A stretch of 64,000 nucleotides of DNA from Arcanobacterium canis (GTDB taxonomy: Bacteria; Actinomycetota; Actinomycetes; Actinomycetales; Actinomycetaceae): the NCBI RefSeq assembly GCF_029625435.1, contig NZ_CP121208.1, forward strand, positions 1,302,001 to 1,366,000, read 5' to 3'. A model generated the notes under the pieces. That model worked only from the letters and a program-made list of their open reading frames with translations. It was not told where the DNA came from and did not search any database. Made by a program: the position numbers and the translations under genes. Every line of letters starts with the position of its first letter. Positions within the stretch are counted from its first letter, which is position 1. Shown one piece after another: positions 42,872 through 51,831 of this stretch.

Positions 42872-45066
42872 CGCTCTTTTTCGCGCTCCTTGCGTTCCTT
42901 GCGCTCTTCGAGTCGTTCCTCGATCTTTTCGAGTTTCTCGACGAGGGCGTCGCGACGTTCTGCCCATACCTCGCGGCGCTCTTCGCGCTTCGCTTCTTTG
43001 GCAGCTTCTTTCAGAGCACCCTGACGCATCCCGTCTCCACGGATTCGCAGATAATCTTGGTGCCGATCAAGGTGATCGAGGACGTCGTGGATGAGGCCCT
43101 CAGTCGTGTAACCCATAACGTCATAATCTTGGGCCTGCTCGTCGGTATGGACTTCGAGGCGAGTGTAATAGTCGTCTTCCGTTGCCACGTGGACACCGTA
43201 GATCGGCTTGGGGACAGCGACGGCGAGGATACGGTAAACGAAATCGTCAGACTCAGTATGGACTGTGAACTTTAAACGGTCATAGACGTGGCGGTCTTCA
43301 GGCAAATCTGCGATGTCGTCCTCATCCCCCCGCTCGACGACGGCACCCCCAGGGATCTCTGCGGCAAGTTTCTCAAGAGCCGGTTGAGCGACATCGTTCA
43401 TGAATCTCACGGCCTGCCACGGAGTGATCTCACCAAATCGCCATGCGACTCGTTCACGCCAGGTAAGAGTTGACGGGCCACCAGTAGGAACATTACGAGC
43501 AGAACGCTCACGCGACTTTTCAGAAATTGAATCCTCACGAAGAGCTTTCACCATCGAAATCATGACTCCCAGCATGACAAAAGCGAACGGTAAGCCCATG
43601 ACGATTGTGGCGCTTTGCAGGGCAGGGATGCCTCCCACAGCTAGCACACCAATCGTTAATGCCCCAGTCAGGAACGCCCACAAAAGTTTAACGGAGGTGC
43701 GTCCATCTGTTTCCGCGTCGGGAAGACGGGACGAAAGATTCGCCATTACCAGGGCGCCGGAGTCGGCGGAGGTGACGTAGAAGAGGAAAGCGACGCAGGT
43801 CGCGAGGGCCACGACGATGAATGGCAGCGGGTAGTCCTGCAAGAGCGTGTAGAAGCCGAACTCGGGGCTGCTCACCGTCGCTTCTCCCCAGGCGCGTCCG
43901 GCGTCGGAAGCGCGAACTTTTTCGAGCGCTGCGTTACCGAAGATCGATACCCACATCACCACATAGATAAGTGGAAGAAGAAGGCAGCCAAAGACGAATT
44001 CTCGAATCGTGCGTCCACGCGAAATGCGCGCGAGGAACATTCCGACAAAGCTGGCCCATGCGATCCACCAGGCCCAGAAGAACAACGTCCAGGTGGCCAT
44101 CCAGGCAGAGCCAGCGCTGAAGGCGAAAGTCTCAAGTGCCATCGAACTGAAACCGGAGACCAGATCTCCGACGTTCATCACCATTGCGTTCAGTAAGAAG
44201 GAAGTGTCGCCGGTGAAGAGGACCCATGCCGCGAGTGCGAGCGCACCGAAGACATTGAGTTGAGAGAGCACTCGGATGCCTTTTGCCACACCTGACCATG
44301 CGGAAATCGCAGCGAGAAAGACGGCGATCGCAGCGAGGACGATCTGCGGTGCCAGGTGTACCTCGATACCGAAAAGAATCTGCAGGCCGACGTTGATCTG
44401 GACGACTCCGATACCCAAGGTAGTGGCAACACCGAAGATTGTGCCCAGGATAGCTGCTGCATCAACGAGGTCCCCTGCCAGCCCGTGTACACGCTTACCC
44501 AGGAGAGGATAGAGCGCTGATCGAACTGCCAGTGGTTTGCCTCGCCGGTAGGCAAAGTAACCGAGGGCGATCCCCATGAGGGCATACATCGCCCATCCGG
44601 TGAGTCCATAATGGAAGAGCGTCCACACAGTGGCTTCGCGCGCGGCTTCAATCGTTTCAGCATCGCCGTGTGGCGGGGCAAGGTATTGCGTGACTGGTTC
44701 AGCCACCGAGAAGAACATGAGGTCGGTGCCAATTCCTGCAGCGAACAGCATGGCTGCCCACGTGGGCAAAGAGAATTGTGGCTTGGAGTTTTGCGGGCCA
44801 AGTTTCATCATGCCGTAGCGTGAGAATGCCAGCCAGAACACAAACACCACAATGATGCCGGCCAATGCCACATAGAACCAACCAAACCATGTGGCAATCC
44901 ACGTGGTGGCGGTGCCGAGAGCTTCCCCCGCACCGGTGGGAGCGATAATTGTCCACGTGGTGATCACCGCAATAACCAGTGCCGACGCAACCAATACGGG
45001 AGTGTTCAGCGGGGCTGGAGTGCGCCGTGGCTTAGTGCGAAAACCTGTTTTATCTGCAACTGGCAT
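42868..45066 (-). CDS. BCCT-family choline/glycine betaine transporter (BetT-like)
   Basis: Sodium- or proton-coupled uptake of a quaternary amine such as choline, an osmoprotectant precursor. It has 732 residues. Twelve membrane segments lie within about 20-520. The BCCT signature is FFWAWWIAWASFVGMFLARI followed by SRGRTIREF. A long cytoplasmic C-terminal domain (about 530-680) resembles the osmosensing tail of BetT. The last 50 residues are extremely charged, Arg/Glu/Lys-rich, probably a coiled coil. AAGGAGT precedes the ATG. No betaine synthesis genes are nearby. Its TAG overlaps the TAA of the GH13 gene. Confidence 0.93.
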   Translation of the reverse strand: MPVADKTGFRTKPRRTPAPLNTPVLVASALVIAVITTWTIIAPTGAGEALGTATTWIATWFGWFYVALAGIIVVFVFWLAFSRYGMMKLGPQNSKPQFSLPTWAAMLFAAGIGTDLMFFSVAEPVTQYLAPPHGDAETIEAAREATVWTLFHYGLTGWAMYALMGIALGYFAYRRGKPLAVRSALYPLLGKRVHGLAGDLVDAAAILGTIFGVATTLGIGVVQINVGLQILFGIEVHLAPQIVLAAIAVFLAAISAWSGVAKGIRVLSQLNVFGALALAAWVLFTGDTSFLLNAMVMNVGDLVSGFSSMALETFAFSAGSAWMATWTLFFWAWWIAWASFVGMFLARISRGRTIREFVFGCLLLPLIYVVMWVSIFGNAALEKVRASDAGRAWGEATVSSPEFGFYTLLQDYPLPFIVVALATCVAFLFYVTSADSGALVMANLSSRLPDAETDGRTSVKLLWAFLTGALTIGVLAVGGIPALQSATIVMGLPFAFVMLGVMISMVKALREDSISEKSRERSARNVPTGGPSTLTWRERVAWRFGEITPWQAVRFMNDVAQPALEKLAAEIPGGAVVERGDEDDIADLPEDRHVYDRLKFTVHTESDDFVYRILAVAVPKPIYGVHVATEDDYYTRLEVHTDEQAQDYDVMGYTTEGLIHDVLDHLDRHQDYLRIRGDGMRQGALKEAAKEAKREERREVWAERRDALVEKLEKIEERLEERKERKEREKER

Positions 45067-45191
45067 GTATGCCGACTCCTTCTGTTTTTCTTACGCGGCC
45101 TCCAGCATATCCGGTCTGAGCGGTCTTGCTCAGCAAGATGAGTGGACGGTAGTAGAAGGAGCCGGCATGATGTCGCTGATTGAGATGTCTC

Positions 45192-46616
45192 TTACGCAGA
45201 CTGGGCGTTGTCGTGAGGGTGCGTCAGCTCGTCGGCGAGTAAATCGGGAGTCGCAGACAGTTGCCCACGCGAAACCAACGCATACGAGGCGAAAAGCACC
45301 ACCATGTAGGGAATGCCGGCGTACCAAGCCACAGGCATCAGCCAGAAAAGAGCGATGAAAATGGCAACTGACGCCGCAATCACGAGGGCATTGACGACCG
45401 GCGCACCCCACAGCCGGTGCTTGGGCAACCATGCATCGGCAGCTTTGCGTGCGCTACGGAACTTCATATGTGTCACCATCGTCAGCACCCACGTGATGAG
45501 GATCCCGACTGTCGCTACCCCTGAGAGGTAGAGAAAGGCGCGATCTGGCGATATCAGCGCGAGGATCGCCGCAATCCCCATGCCCAGTGCCGCGCTGAGC
45601 ACTGCATAGCGTGGTGAACCATTGGCGCTTGTGCGGGCGAGCATGGACGGGGCTTCGCCGTCGATGGCAAGCGAATGCAACATTCGCGAAGATGAGTAAA
45701 GCAAGCCGTTTGCGGCGGAAAGTGCAGCGACAATCAAGACGGCATTCATGATGTGCGCACCTGAGCTAACGCCAGTGAGGGCGAGAGCAGTGACAAACGG
45801 CGACTCTTCCAGCGCGCCCGAACCTGCAGCAGTTTCGTTCCACGGTTGAAGTGTGAGAACCACGCCGACTGCGAGGAGGTAGAAAACAATGAGCCGGTAA
45901 ATCATGTTGCCTGCCGCACGCGGGATGTCGTGGCGTGGGTCGGCCGATTCTGCTGCAGTGACCGAGACGTTCTCTACTCCCCCAAATGAGAAGACAGCGA
46001 TGCAGGTAGCCGCAAGAATACCCGTCATTCCATAGGGAGCAAAGCCACCATGGGCAGTGAGGTGGTGCAACCCGCTTGCCTGGTGTCCAGGAACCATCCC
46101 GAGGATCAGCGCGAGCGTCAGGAGAATGAAGGAAATGATCGCCACAACTTTGATCATCGAGAACCAGTATTCAGAACTCCCATACAAGTGTACCGATGAA
46201 ATATTCAAAGCGACGATGAAGAGCGCGCAACCCAACGTCCCTGCCCAGAGCGGCACCGACGGAAACCACCAGCGAATATAGGTAGCAGTAGCCGTCACTT
46301 CTGCACCCATAGCCACAGCAAATGTGACAGTGAAGTTCCAGCGTGCCACGTAACCTGCCAAACGGCCGACGTAAGAAGACGACACCGCACCATAACCTCC
46401 AGCGACGGGGTGAACAGTCACCATTTCGGCAAGAGCCCAGACCACTGCGAGTGCAAGAAGTCCTGCAAACGTATAGGAGATGATGGTAGAGGGGCCAGCA
46501 AACGCGATCACGGAACCCGAGCCAAGAAACAGGCCCGTACCGAGTGCTCCCGACAGGCCAATCATTGATACTTGGGAGGACGTCAGTCCACGCTTGAGCG
46601 ACGTTCCAGACATCAT
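45192..46616 (-). CDS. APC-family amino acid permease
   Basis: Amino acid:proton symporter of about 474 residues with 12 hydrophobic segments. The first segment carries SMIGLSGALGTGLFLGSGSV, the AAT/APC signature. The segments SFGGVENVSVTAAESADPRHDIPRA and NMIYRLIVFYLLAVGV match the GabP/AnsP-type amino acid transporter group. The frame extends to 46691, but MSGTSLKRGLTSSQ from ATG 46616 (or 46613) is the natural N-terminus. The substrate is not determined. It lies alone between the BCCT gene and the beta-helix gene. Confidence 0.9.
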   Translation of the reverse strand: MMSGTSLKRGLTSSQVSMIGLSGALGTGLFLGSGSVIAFAGPSTIISYTFAGLLALAVVWALAEMVTVHPVAGGYGAVSSSYVGRLAGYVARWNFTVTFAVAMGAEVTATATYIRWWFPSVPLWAGTLGCALFIVALNISSVHLYGSSEYWFSMIKVVAIISFILLTLALILGMVPGHQASGLHHLTAHGGFAPYGMTGILAATCIAVFSFGGVENVSVTAAESADPRHDIPRAAGNMIYRLIVFYLLAVGVVLTLQPWNETAAGSGALEESPFVTALALTGVSSGAHIMNAVLIVAALSAANGLLYSSSRMLHSLAIDGEAPSMLARTSANGSPRYAVLSAALGMGIAAILALISPDRAFLYLSGVATVGILITWVLTMVTHMKFRSARKAADAWLPKHRLWGAPVVNALVIAASVAIFIALFWLMPVAWYAGIPYMVVLFASYALVSRGQLSATPDLLADELTHPHDNAQSA

Positions 46617-46785
46617 TTTATCTTTTCTTCTCGGTTTAAACGGCACAATGATATAAATCATGATTGTATGCACCGCGTAAGCGGCGCGCATATCAAAGGA
46701 TGCCGTTTACCCCATTCAACTTTTTGGAGGACAGTTCATTCGTACTGTCAACTACCCACGCATGTCACCATGGATTCTTCAACTA
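46617..46785. promoter_or_regulatory. Gap with spaced inverted repeat TAAACGGC/GCCGTTTA
   Basis: TAAACGGC at 46637-46644 (inside the palindrome GTTTAAAC) and GCCGTTTA at 46702-46709 flank the likely promoter of the permease gene. TACAAT and TATCAT -10-like boxes on the minus strand lie between them. A looping repressor is one explanation. Confidence 0.35.
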
Positions 46786-48063
46786 TTAGGGTTGAGGAGA
46801 GTCACCGTGAATATCTGCGATACGTGAATTTTCACCAAGCGCCTCAATACCTCCTCCAATATGGAGGTCTCTGACAATACCCTTTTCTGTCACCTCGTAT
46901 GTGGTGACGTCTGCACCACGTGTGCGAAGGGCACCGCCAATATTGATATGGTCAATTTCTCCGCCATCCTTCACAGACAAAGCAATCGCTTTGAGTGTCA
47001 TCTGAACACCCTTGACCAACGACATTCCTTCTGAACCGGTTGTCTCCACGTTACCCTTCACGGTAAGGCTCCCCATAGGTTTGCTTACCTGGATACCAAT
47101 CGAGCCGTTACCGTGCGTTACGATGGAATCGAAAATCGCCTCATCAAGAGTCCCGTCATAGAGATTAAATGCCCGGGCACCAACGCCTGTGGTCACAATG
47201 GGTGCCTCGATCTCAAGGCGATGGATATCTCCAAAATTCACAAAGCCGATACCCGATGGGCCGGTAGACATGATGTTGGCTTTCGCTCTCCAGTGATTCA
47301 CTTGGCCCCAGTTATCAAGAACCATGTCGTTCTGTCCGCGTGTTGTCACATCACCGACGTTTTCAACTGTATCAACCTCCGCCGCTGACACCACAAAAAC
47401 GCCTCCGCTGATTTTATCAGGAGTGCCAGGGGCAATTCCGCCATCGGTATGGATAAGCCCAGTTCGGATGAGATCAGCAGTGAATAGACCACCCGCTGGT
47501 TTACCGTCACGATCACCGTACCCAGCAACAAATACACCAGACCCGCGTACTGGCGTATTTGGCATACCGACGGAGATTCCATCCAGGGTTGCAGTAAAAG
47601 TTGATTCCTTATGTGGTTGGCGATTCCACAGAGTCAGTCCTCCTTGGAGTACGTCCACGCCATATCCGTGCGGCTGCTCAACGCGCCCACGCACATCCGC
47701 TTCAGCGACATGCACATTGGAAGCCTCAACCCGGACAGACATCAACTCGTCTTGAGCGACGAGGTAAATTTGGCCGACGGTGGTGACGTTATTGAGTGCC
47801 AAAGTACCGGCGTCAACAAGATCTGTCGCATTGTAAATAGCGACTTCGTGAACGCTAGTCGTGACTGTAATATCGGACAGGGTGTTGTTTTTAGTCAGGC
47901 GAATACCTTTAGCTAAAAACTCTAACTTCCCGCCAGATAACGAAACCCCTTCAGGCAAGGTGATCGAAGGTATGCCTGAGATGGTTCCCTGGATTGAGAT
48001 ATCAGTTTTTCCCGAAGCGAGGGCTTCGGTTAGCTCTTGAGCATTTGTGACAGTCGTATACAT
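46786..48063 (-). CDS. Hypothetical protein with right-handed beta-helix repeats
   Basis: Protein of 425 residues made of short repeated strands with Gly, Asn and Asp turns, typical of a parallel beta-helix. Examples are GGKLEFLAKGIRLTKNNTLSD, GSGVFVAGYGDRDGK, GPSGIGFVNFGDIH and GSIGIQVSKPMGSLT. There is no signal peptide, anchor or membrane segment, so it appears cytoplasmic. The related proteins I recall are uncharacterised; no function is assigned. ATG 48063 is preferred over 48075, because TATGGT lies eight bases upstream of it and there is no ribosome-binding site. It is encoded divergently from the SorC-type regulator with 154 bases between. Confidence 0.75.
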   Translation of the reverse strand: MYTTVTNAQELTEALASGKTDISIQGTISGIPSITLPEGVSLSGGKLEFLAKGIRLTKNNTLSDITVTTSVHEVAIYNATDLVDAGTLALNNVTTVGQIYLVAQDELMSVRVEASNVHVAEADVRGRVEQPHGYGVDVLQGGLTLWNRQPHKESTFTATLDGISVGMPNTPVRGSGVFVAGYGDRDGKPAGGLFTADLIRTGLIHTDGGIAPGTPDKISGGVFVVSAAEVDTVENVGDVTTRGQNDMVLDNWGQVNHWRAKANIMSTGPSGIGFVNFGDIHRLEIEAPIVTTGVGARAFNLYDGTLDEAIFDSIVTHGNGSIGIQVSKPMGSLTVKGNVETTGSEGMSLVKGVQMTLKAIALSVKDGGEIDHINIGGALRTRGADVTTYEVTEKGIVRDLHIGGGIEALGENSRIADIHGDSPQP

Positions 48064-48070
48064 GGCTGTG

Positions 48071-48076
48071 ACCATA
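48071..48076 (-). promoter_or_regulatory. Possible leaderless -10 box of the beta-helix gene
   Basis: TATGGT on the minus strand, eight bases before ATG 48063. The upstream ATG at 48075 lies within this box. Confidence 0.35.
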
Positions 48077-48205
48077 CCACGGGTAACCGATCAATGTAAG
48101 GGGTGCCCCGATGCAGCATTCAACCAGGCGATCAGTCAAGCATGGAAAACGTGATTCGCTTTCCTTGCAATGAAGTAAAGCTCCAAGCAGAAGAACAAAA
48201 AATTG

Positions 48206-48211
48206 TACACT
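48206..48211 (+). promoter_or_regulatory. Leaderless-type -10 box of the SorC-type regulator
   Basis: TACACT on the plus strand, six bases before ATG 48218. There is no Shine-Dalgarno before that ATG. Confidence 0.5.
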
Positions 48212-48217
48212 GACGTG

Positions 48218-49165
48218 ATGAATGAACCGTTGACTGTCCACGATATCCAGGCTTTAGACGCCGCAAAGCTCTATTACTCTGGTCTAACGCAAGCTGAAGT
48301 AGCGACAAAACTCCATGTTGCACGGCCGACAGTGTCAAAGCTTCTTACCCATGCCAAGCGCCGCGGCTTCGTGAAGATCGTTGTGATGGATCCTCGCGAT
48401 CACGATGAATCTCTGGTTAATACCCTTGTCACTCGTTACCAACTTCTCGATGTCGTACTCGTGTCACCAGCAGATCCTTCTCCAGCTGCTCTACGAGCAG
48501 CGCTTGGTGCAACCGGCGCAAAGCTCCTTACCCGCCTCGTGCGCGACGGCGACGTCATCGGCGTCGTCCCCTCGCGAACACTCAGTGCTGTGGCTGATCA
48601 TTTGTCACCGATGGCTCGAAAGAATATCAAAATCGTGCAGATGTCCAACGGGTTGTCTGATCCGCCCCACCGCGCTGGACTCACGACGTTAGAGCGAATC
48701 GCGGGCGCGTTCGATGCTGAGTGTATGCGTTTCGGCTTCCCAACTTTTCTGGAGTCTGTGGATGGGCTCAACCAGTTAATGTCCGATCCTCGCGTGCGTC
48801 GGGTTATCCATGCAGCATCGCAAGCCCGCATCGTCGTCTATACCACTGGCGATCTGTCAACGAATCGCTCACTCCTGGAAAACACGGAGATGTCCGACGC
48901 TGAGCGAAACGCAATCTTCGACCGTGCAGTGGGAGATATCTGCACACGTTTTGTTGACGGACGAGGACGTATCTGCTCGCCGGACTTCAATAATCGAACT
49001 CTGGGAATCTCCCTGCCCGATCTTCGGGCAAAGGAACAAAAGATCCTCGTCGCTGGTGGACGATCGAAGGCGGACATCATCCGGGCAGCACTAGAAAATG
49101 GATACGTGAACCGTTTAGTCATCGATTCAGCAACCGCCGCATTGGTGGTTCAACCGATGTCGTGA
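48218..49165 (+). CDS. Sugar-binding transcriptional regulator, SorC/DeoR type
   Basis: Regulator of about 315 residues. The N-terminal helix-turn-helix (about 10-50) reads KLYYSGLTQAEVATKLHVARPTVSKLL. The C-terminal sugar-phosphate-binding domain has the SorC pattern, with GDVIGVVPSRTLSAVADHL and a C-terminal VAGGRSKADIIRAALENGYVNRLVID. It probably controls the transporter-epimerase-kinase genes that follow, with a sugar phosphate as effector. A perfect inverted repeat just downstream (49174-49189) is a candidate operator. The frame opens at TTG 48203, but 48218 fits the promoter. Confidence 0.88.
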   Translation: MNEPLTVHDIQALDAAKLYYSGLTQAEVATKLHVARPTVSKLLTHAKRRGFVKIVVMDPRDHDESLVNTLVTRYQLLDVVLVSPADPSPAALRAALGATGAKLLTRLVRDGDVIGVVPSRTLSAVADHLSPMARKNIKIVQMSNGLSDPPHRAGLTTLERIAGAFDAECMRFGFPTFLESVDGLNQLMSDPRVRRVIHAASQARIVVYTTGDLSTNRSLLENTEMSDAERNAIFDRAVGDICTRFVDGRGRICSPDFNNRTLGISLPDLRAKEQKILVAGGRSKADIIRAALENGYVNRLVIDSATAALVVQPMS

Positions 49166-49173
49166 GCACTGTG

Positions 49174-49189
49174 TGGCACAAATGTGCCA
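49174..49189 (+). promoter_or_regulatory. Perfect inverted repeat upstream of the sugar operon
   Basis: TGGCACA, two bases, TGTGCCA, followed directly by the short palindrome GGTGAGCACC. It lies nine bases after the regulator stop and about 250 bases before the transporter gene. It is a candidate regulator site, or a weak terminator. Confidence 0.45.
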
Positions 49190-49435
49190 GGTGAGCACCT
49201 TAGCTCCTCCTTGGCGACACCTCCCCTCTCTTAATGCAAATACCCCCGAAAAGCGCTGCTAACACAGCTTTTCATCCAAGACACCCTAATAATTCACTAC
49301 TCTTCCGCTGCAGCGGTATACCCGGTAACTTGAGTGTCACACCACGAACGACGGAGTTTCATGGTGCGTTAGCTCGTCATCACGCGAAGATGCGTCCAGC
49401 GAGTCCGCTTCACTGAAAGAATGAGGTGTACCAAC
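49190..49435 (+). promoter_or_regulatory. Promoter region of the MFS-epimerase-kinase operon
   Basis: TTCACT, an 18-base spacer and TATACC (near 49293-49322) are the best promoter boxes. GAAAAGC...GCTTTTC (about 49248-49274) is a seven-base inverted repeat that could be an operator. No gene is visible. Confidence 0.35.
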
Positions 49436-50800
49436 GTGAGTGCTCATATTGAACCCGGCGTCAAAAATACGTCGTGGGGGTTAATTAAAGATCCAGCCCG
49501 CCAGCTTCCCGACGGCTACCTTGATCGCACGCCAATTTTCCAATACATTCTGCTTTCGATCTGCTTCCCCATGTGGGGCGCGGCAGCCTCGATGAATGAC
49601 ATTTTGATCACCCAGTTCAAATCGGTTTTTGACCTATCAGATTTCGCTTCGGCGTTCGTCCAGTCGGCATTCTACGGTGGGTACTTCGTGTTGGCGATCC
49701 CTGCCTCACGCGTCATCCGCAAGTGGAGCTACAAGAGCGGCATTCTGATGGGCTTATGTTTCTACATCATCGGCTGCACACTCTTCTTCCCAGCTTCGCG
49801 AGTAGCAACGTATTCCGTGTTCTTAGTGGCGCTCTTTGCTATCGCAACCGGCCTATCATTCCTTGAGACGTCGTGCAACACTTACTCCACAATGGCCGGC
49901 CCGCGTCGTCTGGCAACCTTGCGCCTGAATATTTCTCAGACCTTCTACCCGCTGGGCTCAATCTTCGGCGTGCTGCTTGGAAAATGGCTCGTCTTCACCG
50001 ACGGCGAAGCGCTCCATAAGCAGATTCAGGGCTTAAGCGGCGACGAACGCACGGCATTCATTTCCGAAGCGCTTGGGCGAACACTTGGACCGTACCGTTT
50101 CATTATTCTCGTCCTTGCGATCTTGCTCATCCTCGTCGCTATCACCCAATTCCCGCATTGCAAGCCTGTGCGCGGCACTCACAAACTCAAGGCAAGCATC
50201 GGCGAAACCCTGTCCTACCTGGCTCATAACGCACGTTTCCGCGAGGGAATTTTTACTCAGTTTCTTTACGTCGGTATGCAGACTGCGGTGTGGTCATTCA
50301 CGATTCGACTCGCTCTTAATCTCGATTCGTCTCTCAATGAGCGCACCGCCTCCAACTTCATGATCTGGGCATTCGTCGCCTTCTTCCTTGGCAAGGTATG
50401 TGCCAATATCCTCATGACGCGATTCAACGAAGATCTTGTGCTCATCGGATACTCGATCGCCGGCGTCGCCGCCCTCGCTGCAGTGATCACGATTCCGTCG
50501 ATTGCTGCCGTCTGGTTCGCAATTCTCACCTCCGGACTCTTTGGCCCGTGCTGGGCAACGATCTACGCCCGCACCCTCGACGCCATTGAGGACAAGCGTC
50601 ACACCGAAACCGGTGGCGCAGTGATCGTGATGTCCATCATCGGCGGCGCAGTGATTCCCGTCATCCAAGGCCTCGTTTCAGACAAGACCGGGTCCATGCA
50701 GGTCGCTTTCATCGTGTCTCTCATCTGCTTTGCGGCCGTTCTGGTGTACTTCCTGCGCCAGTACAAAGTCAGCCGCACTGCATCCCCCTCAGCCAAGTAA
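49436..50800 (+). CDS. MFS sugar transporter, FucP-like
   Basis: Sugar:proton symporter of the FHS/FucP type, about 454 residues, 12 hydrophobic segments. Landmarks: SFLETSCNTYSTMAGPRR, resembling the FucP LETxANPY block, and NISQTFYPLGSIFGVLLG, resembling the QxFNPLG block. It probably imports the sugar handled by the epimerase and kinase downstream. The GTG at 49436 follows GAGGTGT; ATG 49421 is possible with a weaker site. It is followed after ten bases by the DUF4432 gene, so it is first in an operon. Confidence 0.87.
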   Translation: MSAHIEPGVKNTSWGLIKDPARQLPDGYLDRTPIFQYILLSICFPMWGAAASMNDILITQFKSVFDLSDFASAFVQSAFYGGYFVLAIPASRVIRKWSYKSGILMGLCFYIIGCTLFFPASRVATYSVFLVALFAIATGLSFLETSCNTYSTMAGPRRLATLRLNISQTFYPLGSIFGVLLGKWLVFTDGEALHKQIQGLSGDERTAFISEALGRTLGPYRFIILVLAILLILVAITQFPHCKPVRGTHKLKASIGETLSYLAHNARFREGIFTQFLYVGMQTAVWSFTIRLALNLDSSLNERTASNFMIWAFVAFFLGKVCANILMTRFNEDLVLIGYSIAGVAALAAVITIPSIAAVWFAILTSGLFGPCWATIYARTLDAIEDKRHTETGGAVIVMSIIGGAVIPVIQGLVSDKTGSMQVAFIVSLICFAAVLVYFLRQYKVSRTASPSAK

Positions 50801-50810
50801 GGAAAAGAAA

Positions 50811-51830
50811 ATGCTCACTATTCATCTCGACAAAGCGCAATTTCATACACACGAAACTCTTCTTGCTGAAACTGGCGAAATCCGCGTCAGCACAAAGAAG
50901 TATCGCAAAGGCATCGAATCGTTGACAATCGCGAACTCTCGCGGCCATGTCGAAGTTCTGCCGTTCATGGGGCAGATCATCTGGGATGCAGAGTTTGATG
51001 GACGCTCCTTACGCATGAAAAACATGTTCACCGAGCCGGGGCCGGCACACGAAATCGTGGAAACCTACGGTTGCTTCGCTTTCCACTCAGGTCTTCTTGC
51101 AGCCGGCGTTCCTTCCCCTGAGGATACGCATATGCTTCACGGCGAGTTCGCGACCGCTCCTATGGATCAAGCGTGGTTAGAGATTGAGGGCGATCGAGTG
51201 CGTATCGTCTCCGACTATGAGTATACGATGGGCTTCGGACATCACTACCGCGCACGGCCCTGCGTCACCGTCGAAGCCGGATCCCCACAATTCCATATTG
51301 GCATGGAAGTCACCAATCTTTCCGAATATGCTCCTATGCCGCTGCAGTACATGTGTCATATGAACTACGCATTCGTTCCCGACGGGGTTATGAGCGAATC
51401 GCTTCCTGATGGCGCTTTCCAGCTACGACGGACAATTCCTGCGCACGTGACGCCGACCGAGCGGTGGACTGAGATCAACGAGGCAATCCTGGCCGGAAAA
51501 ATTGATTCACATGACCTGTCAGCCGCAACCGAATTCGACCCAGAAATTGTGTATCTTGCTGACGATCTCACCCAGTACGGTCCGGTTGCCACGTTCGAGC
51601 TCACCAGTCCCGATGGCGTCACGTTCACGACGCGCTTCTCGACACAAGAGTTCTCTACAGCCACTCGTTGGGTTCTCTACAACCCAGATCAGCAAGTCGC
51701 AGCTTTTGTGCTGCCAGGAACTTCACGTCCGGAAGGATTCCTTGCAGCACAAAAAGCAGGAACGCTGATCATGCTTGAGGCCGGCGCAACACGTACGTTT
51801 GATGTCATAACAGGAATCAAGGAGGACTGA
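50811..51830 (+). CDS. DUF4432 family protein, aldose 1-epimerase-like
   Basis: Protein of 339 residues in the galactose mutarotase-like superfamily. Visible: GHVEVLPFMGQIIWDAEFDG near the start, HGEFATAPMDQAWLEIEG with the conserved His, and LQYMCHMNYAFVPDG with a metal- or sugar-contacting His-Met-Asn. It probably interconverts anomers of the imported sugar; no activity is proven for DUF4432. AAGGAAAAG lies before ATG 50811; the frame is open to 50730 inside the transporter gene. It ends one base before the kinase start. Confidence 0.83.
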   Translation: MLTIHLDKAQFHTHETLLAETGEIRVSTKKYRKGIESLTIANSRGHVEVLPFMGQIIWDAEFDGRSLRMKNMFTEPGPAHEIVETYGCFAFHSGLLAAGVPSPEDTHMLHGEFATAPMDQAWLEIEGDRVRIVSDYEYTMGFGHHYRARPCVTVEAGSPQFHIGMEVTNLSEYAPMPLQYMCHMNYAFVPDGVMSESLPDGAFQLRRTIPAHVTPTERWTEINEAILAGKIDSHDLSAATEFDPEIVYLADDLTQYGPVATFELTSPDGVTFTTRFSTQEFSTATRWVLYNPDQQVAAFVLPGTSRPEGFLAAQKAGTLIMLEAGATRTFDVITGIKED

Positions 51831-51831
51831 G

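Noticed and set aside
44190-44801. 203-codon frame inside the BCCT gene
   Set aside because: It is an alternative frame of a clearly conserved membrane protein on the same strand, without its own start signal.
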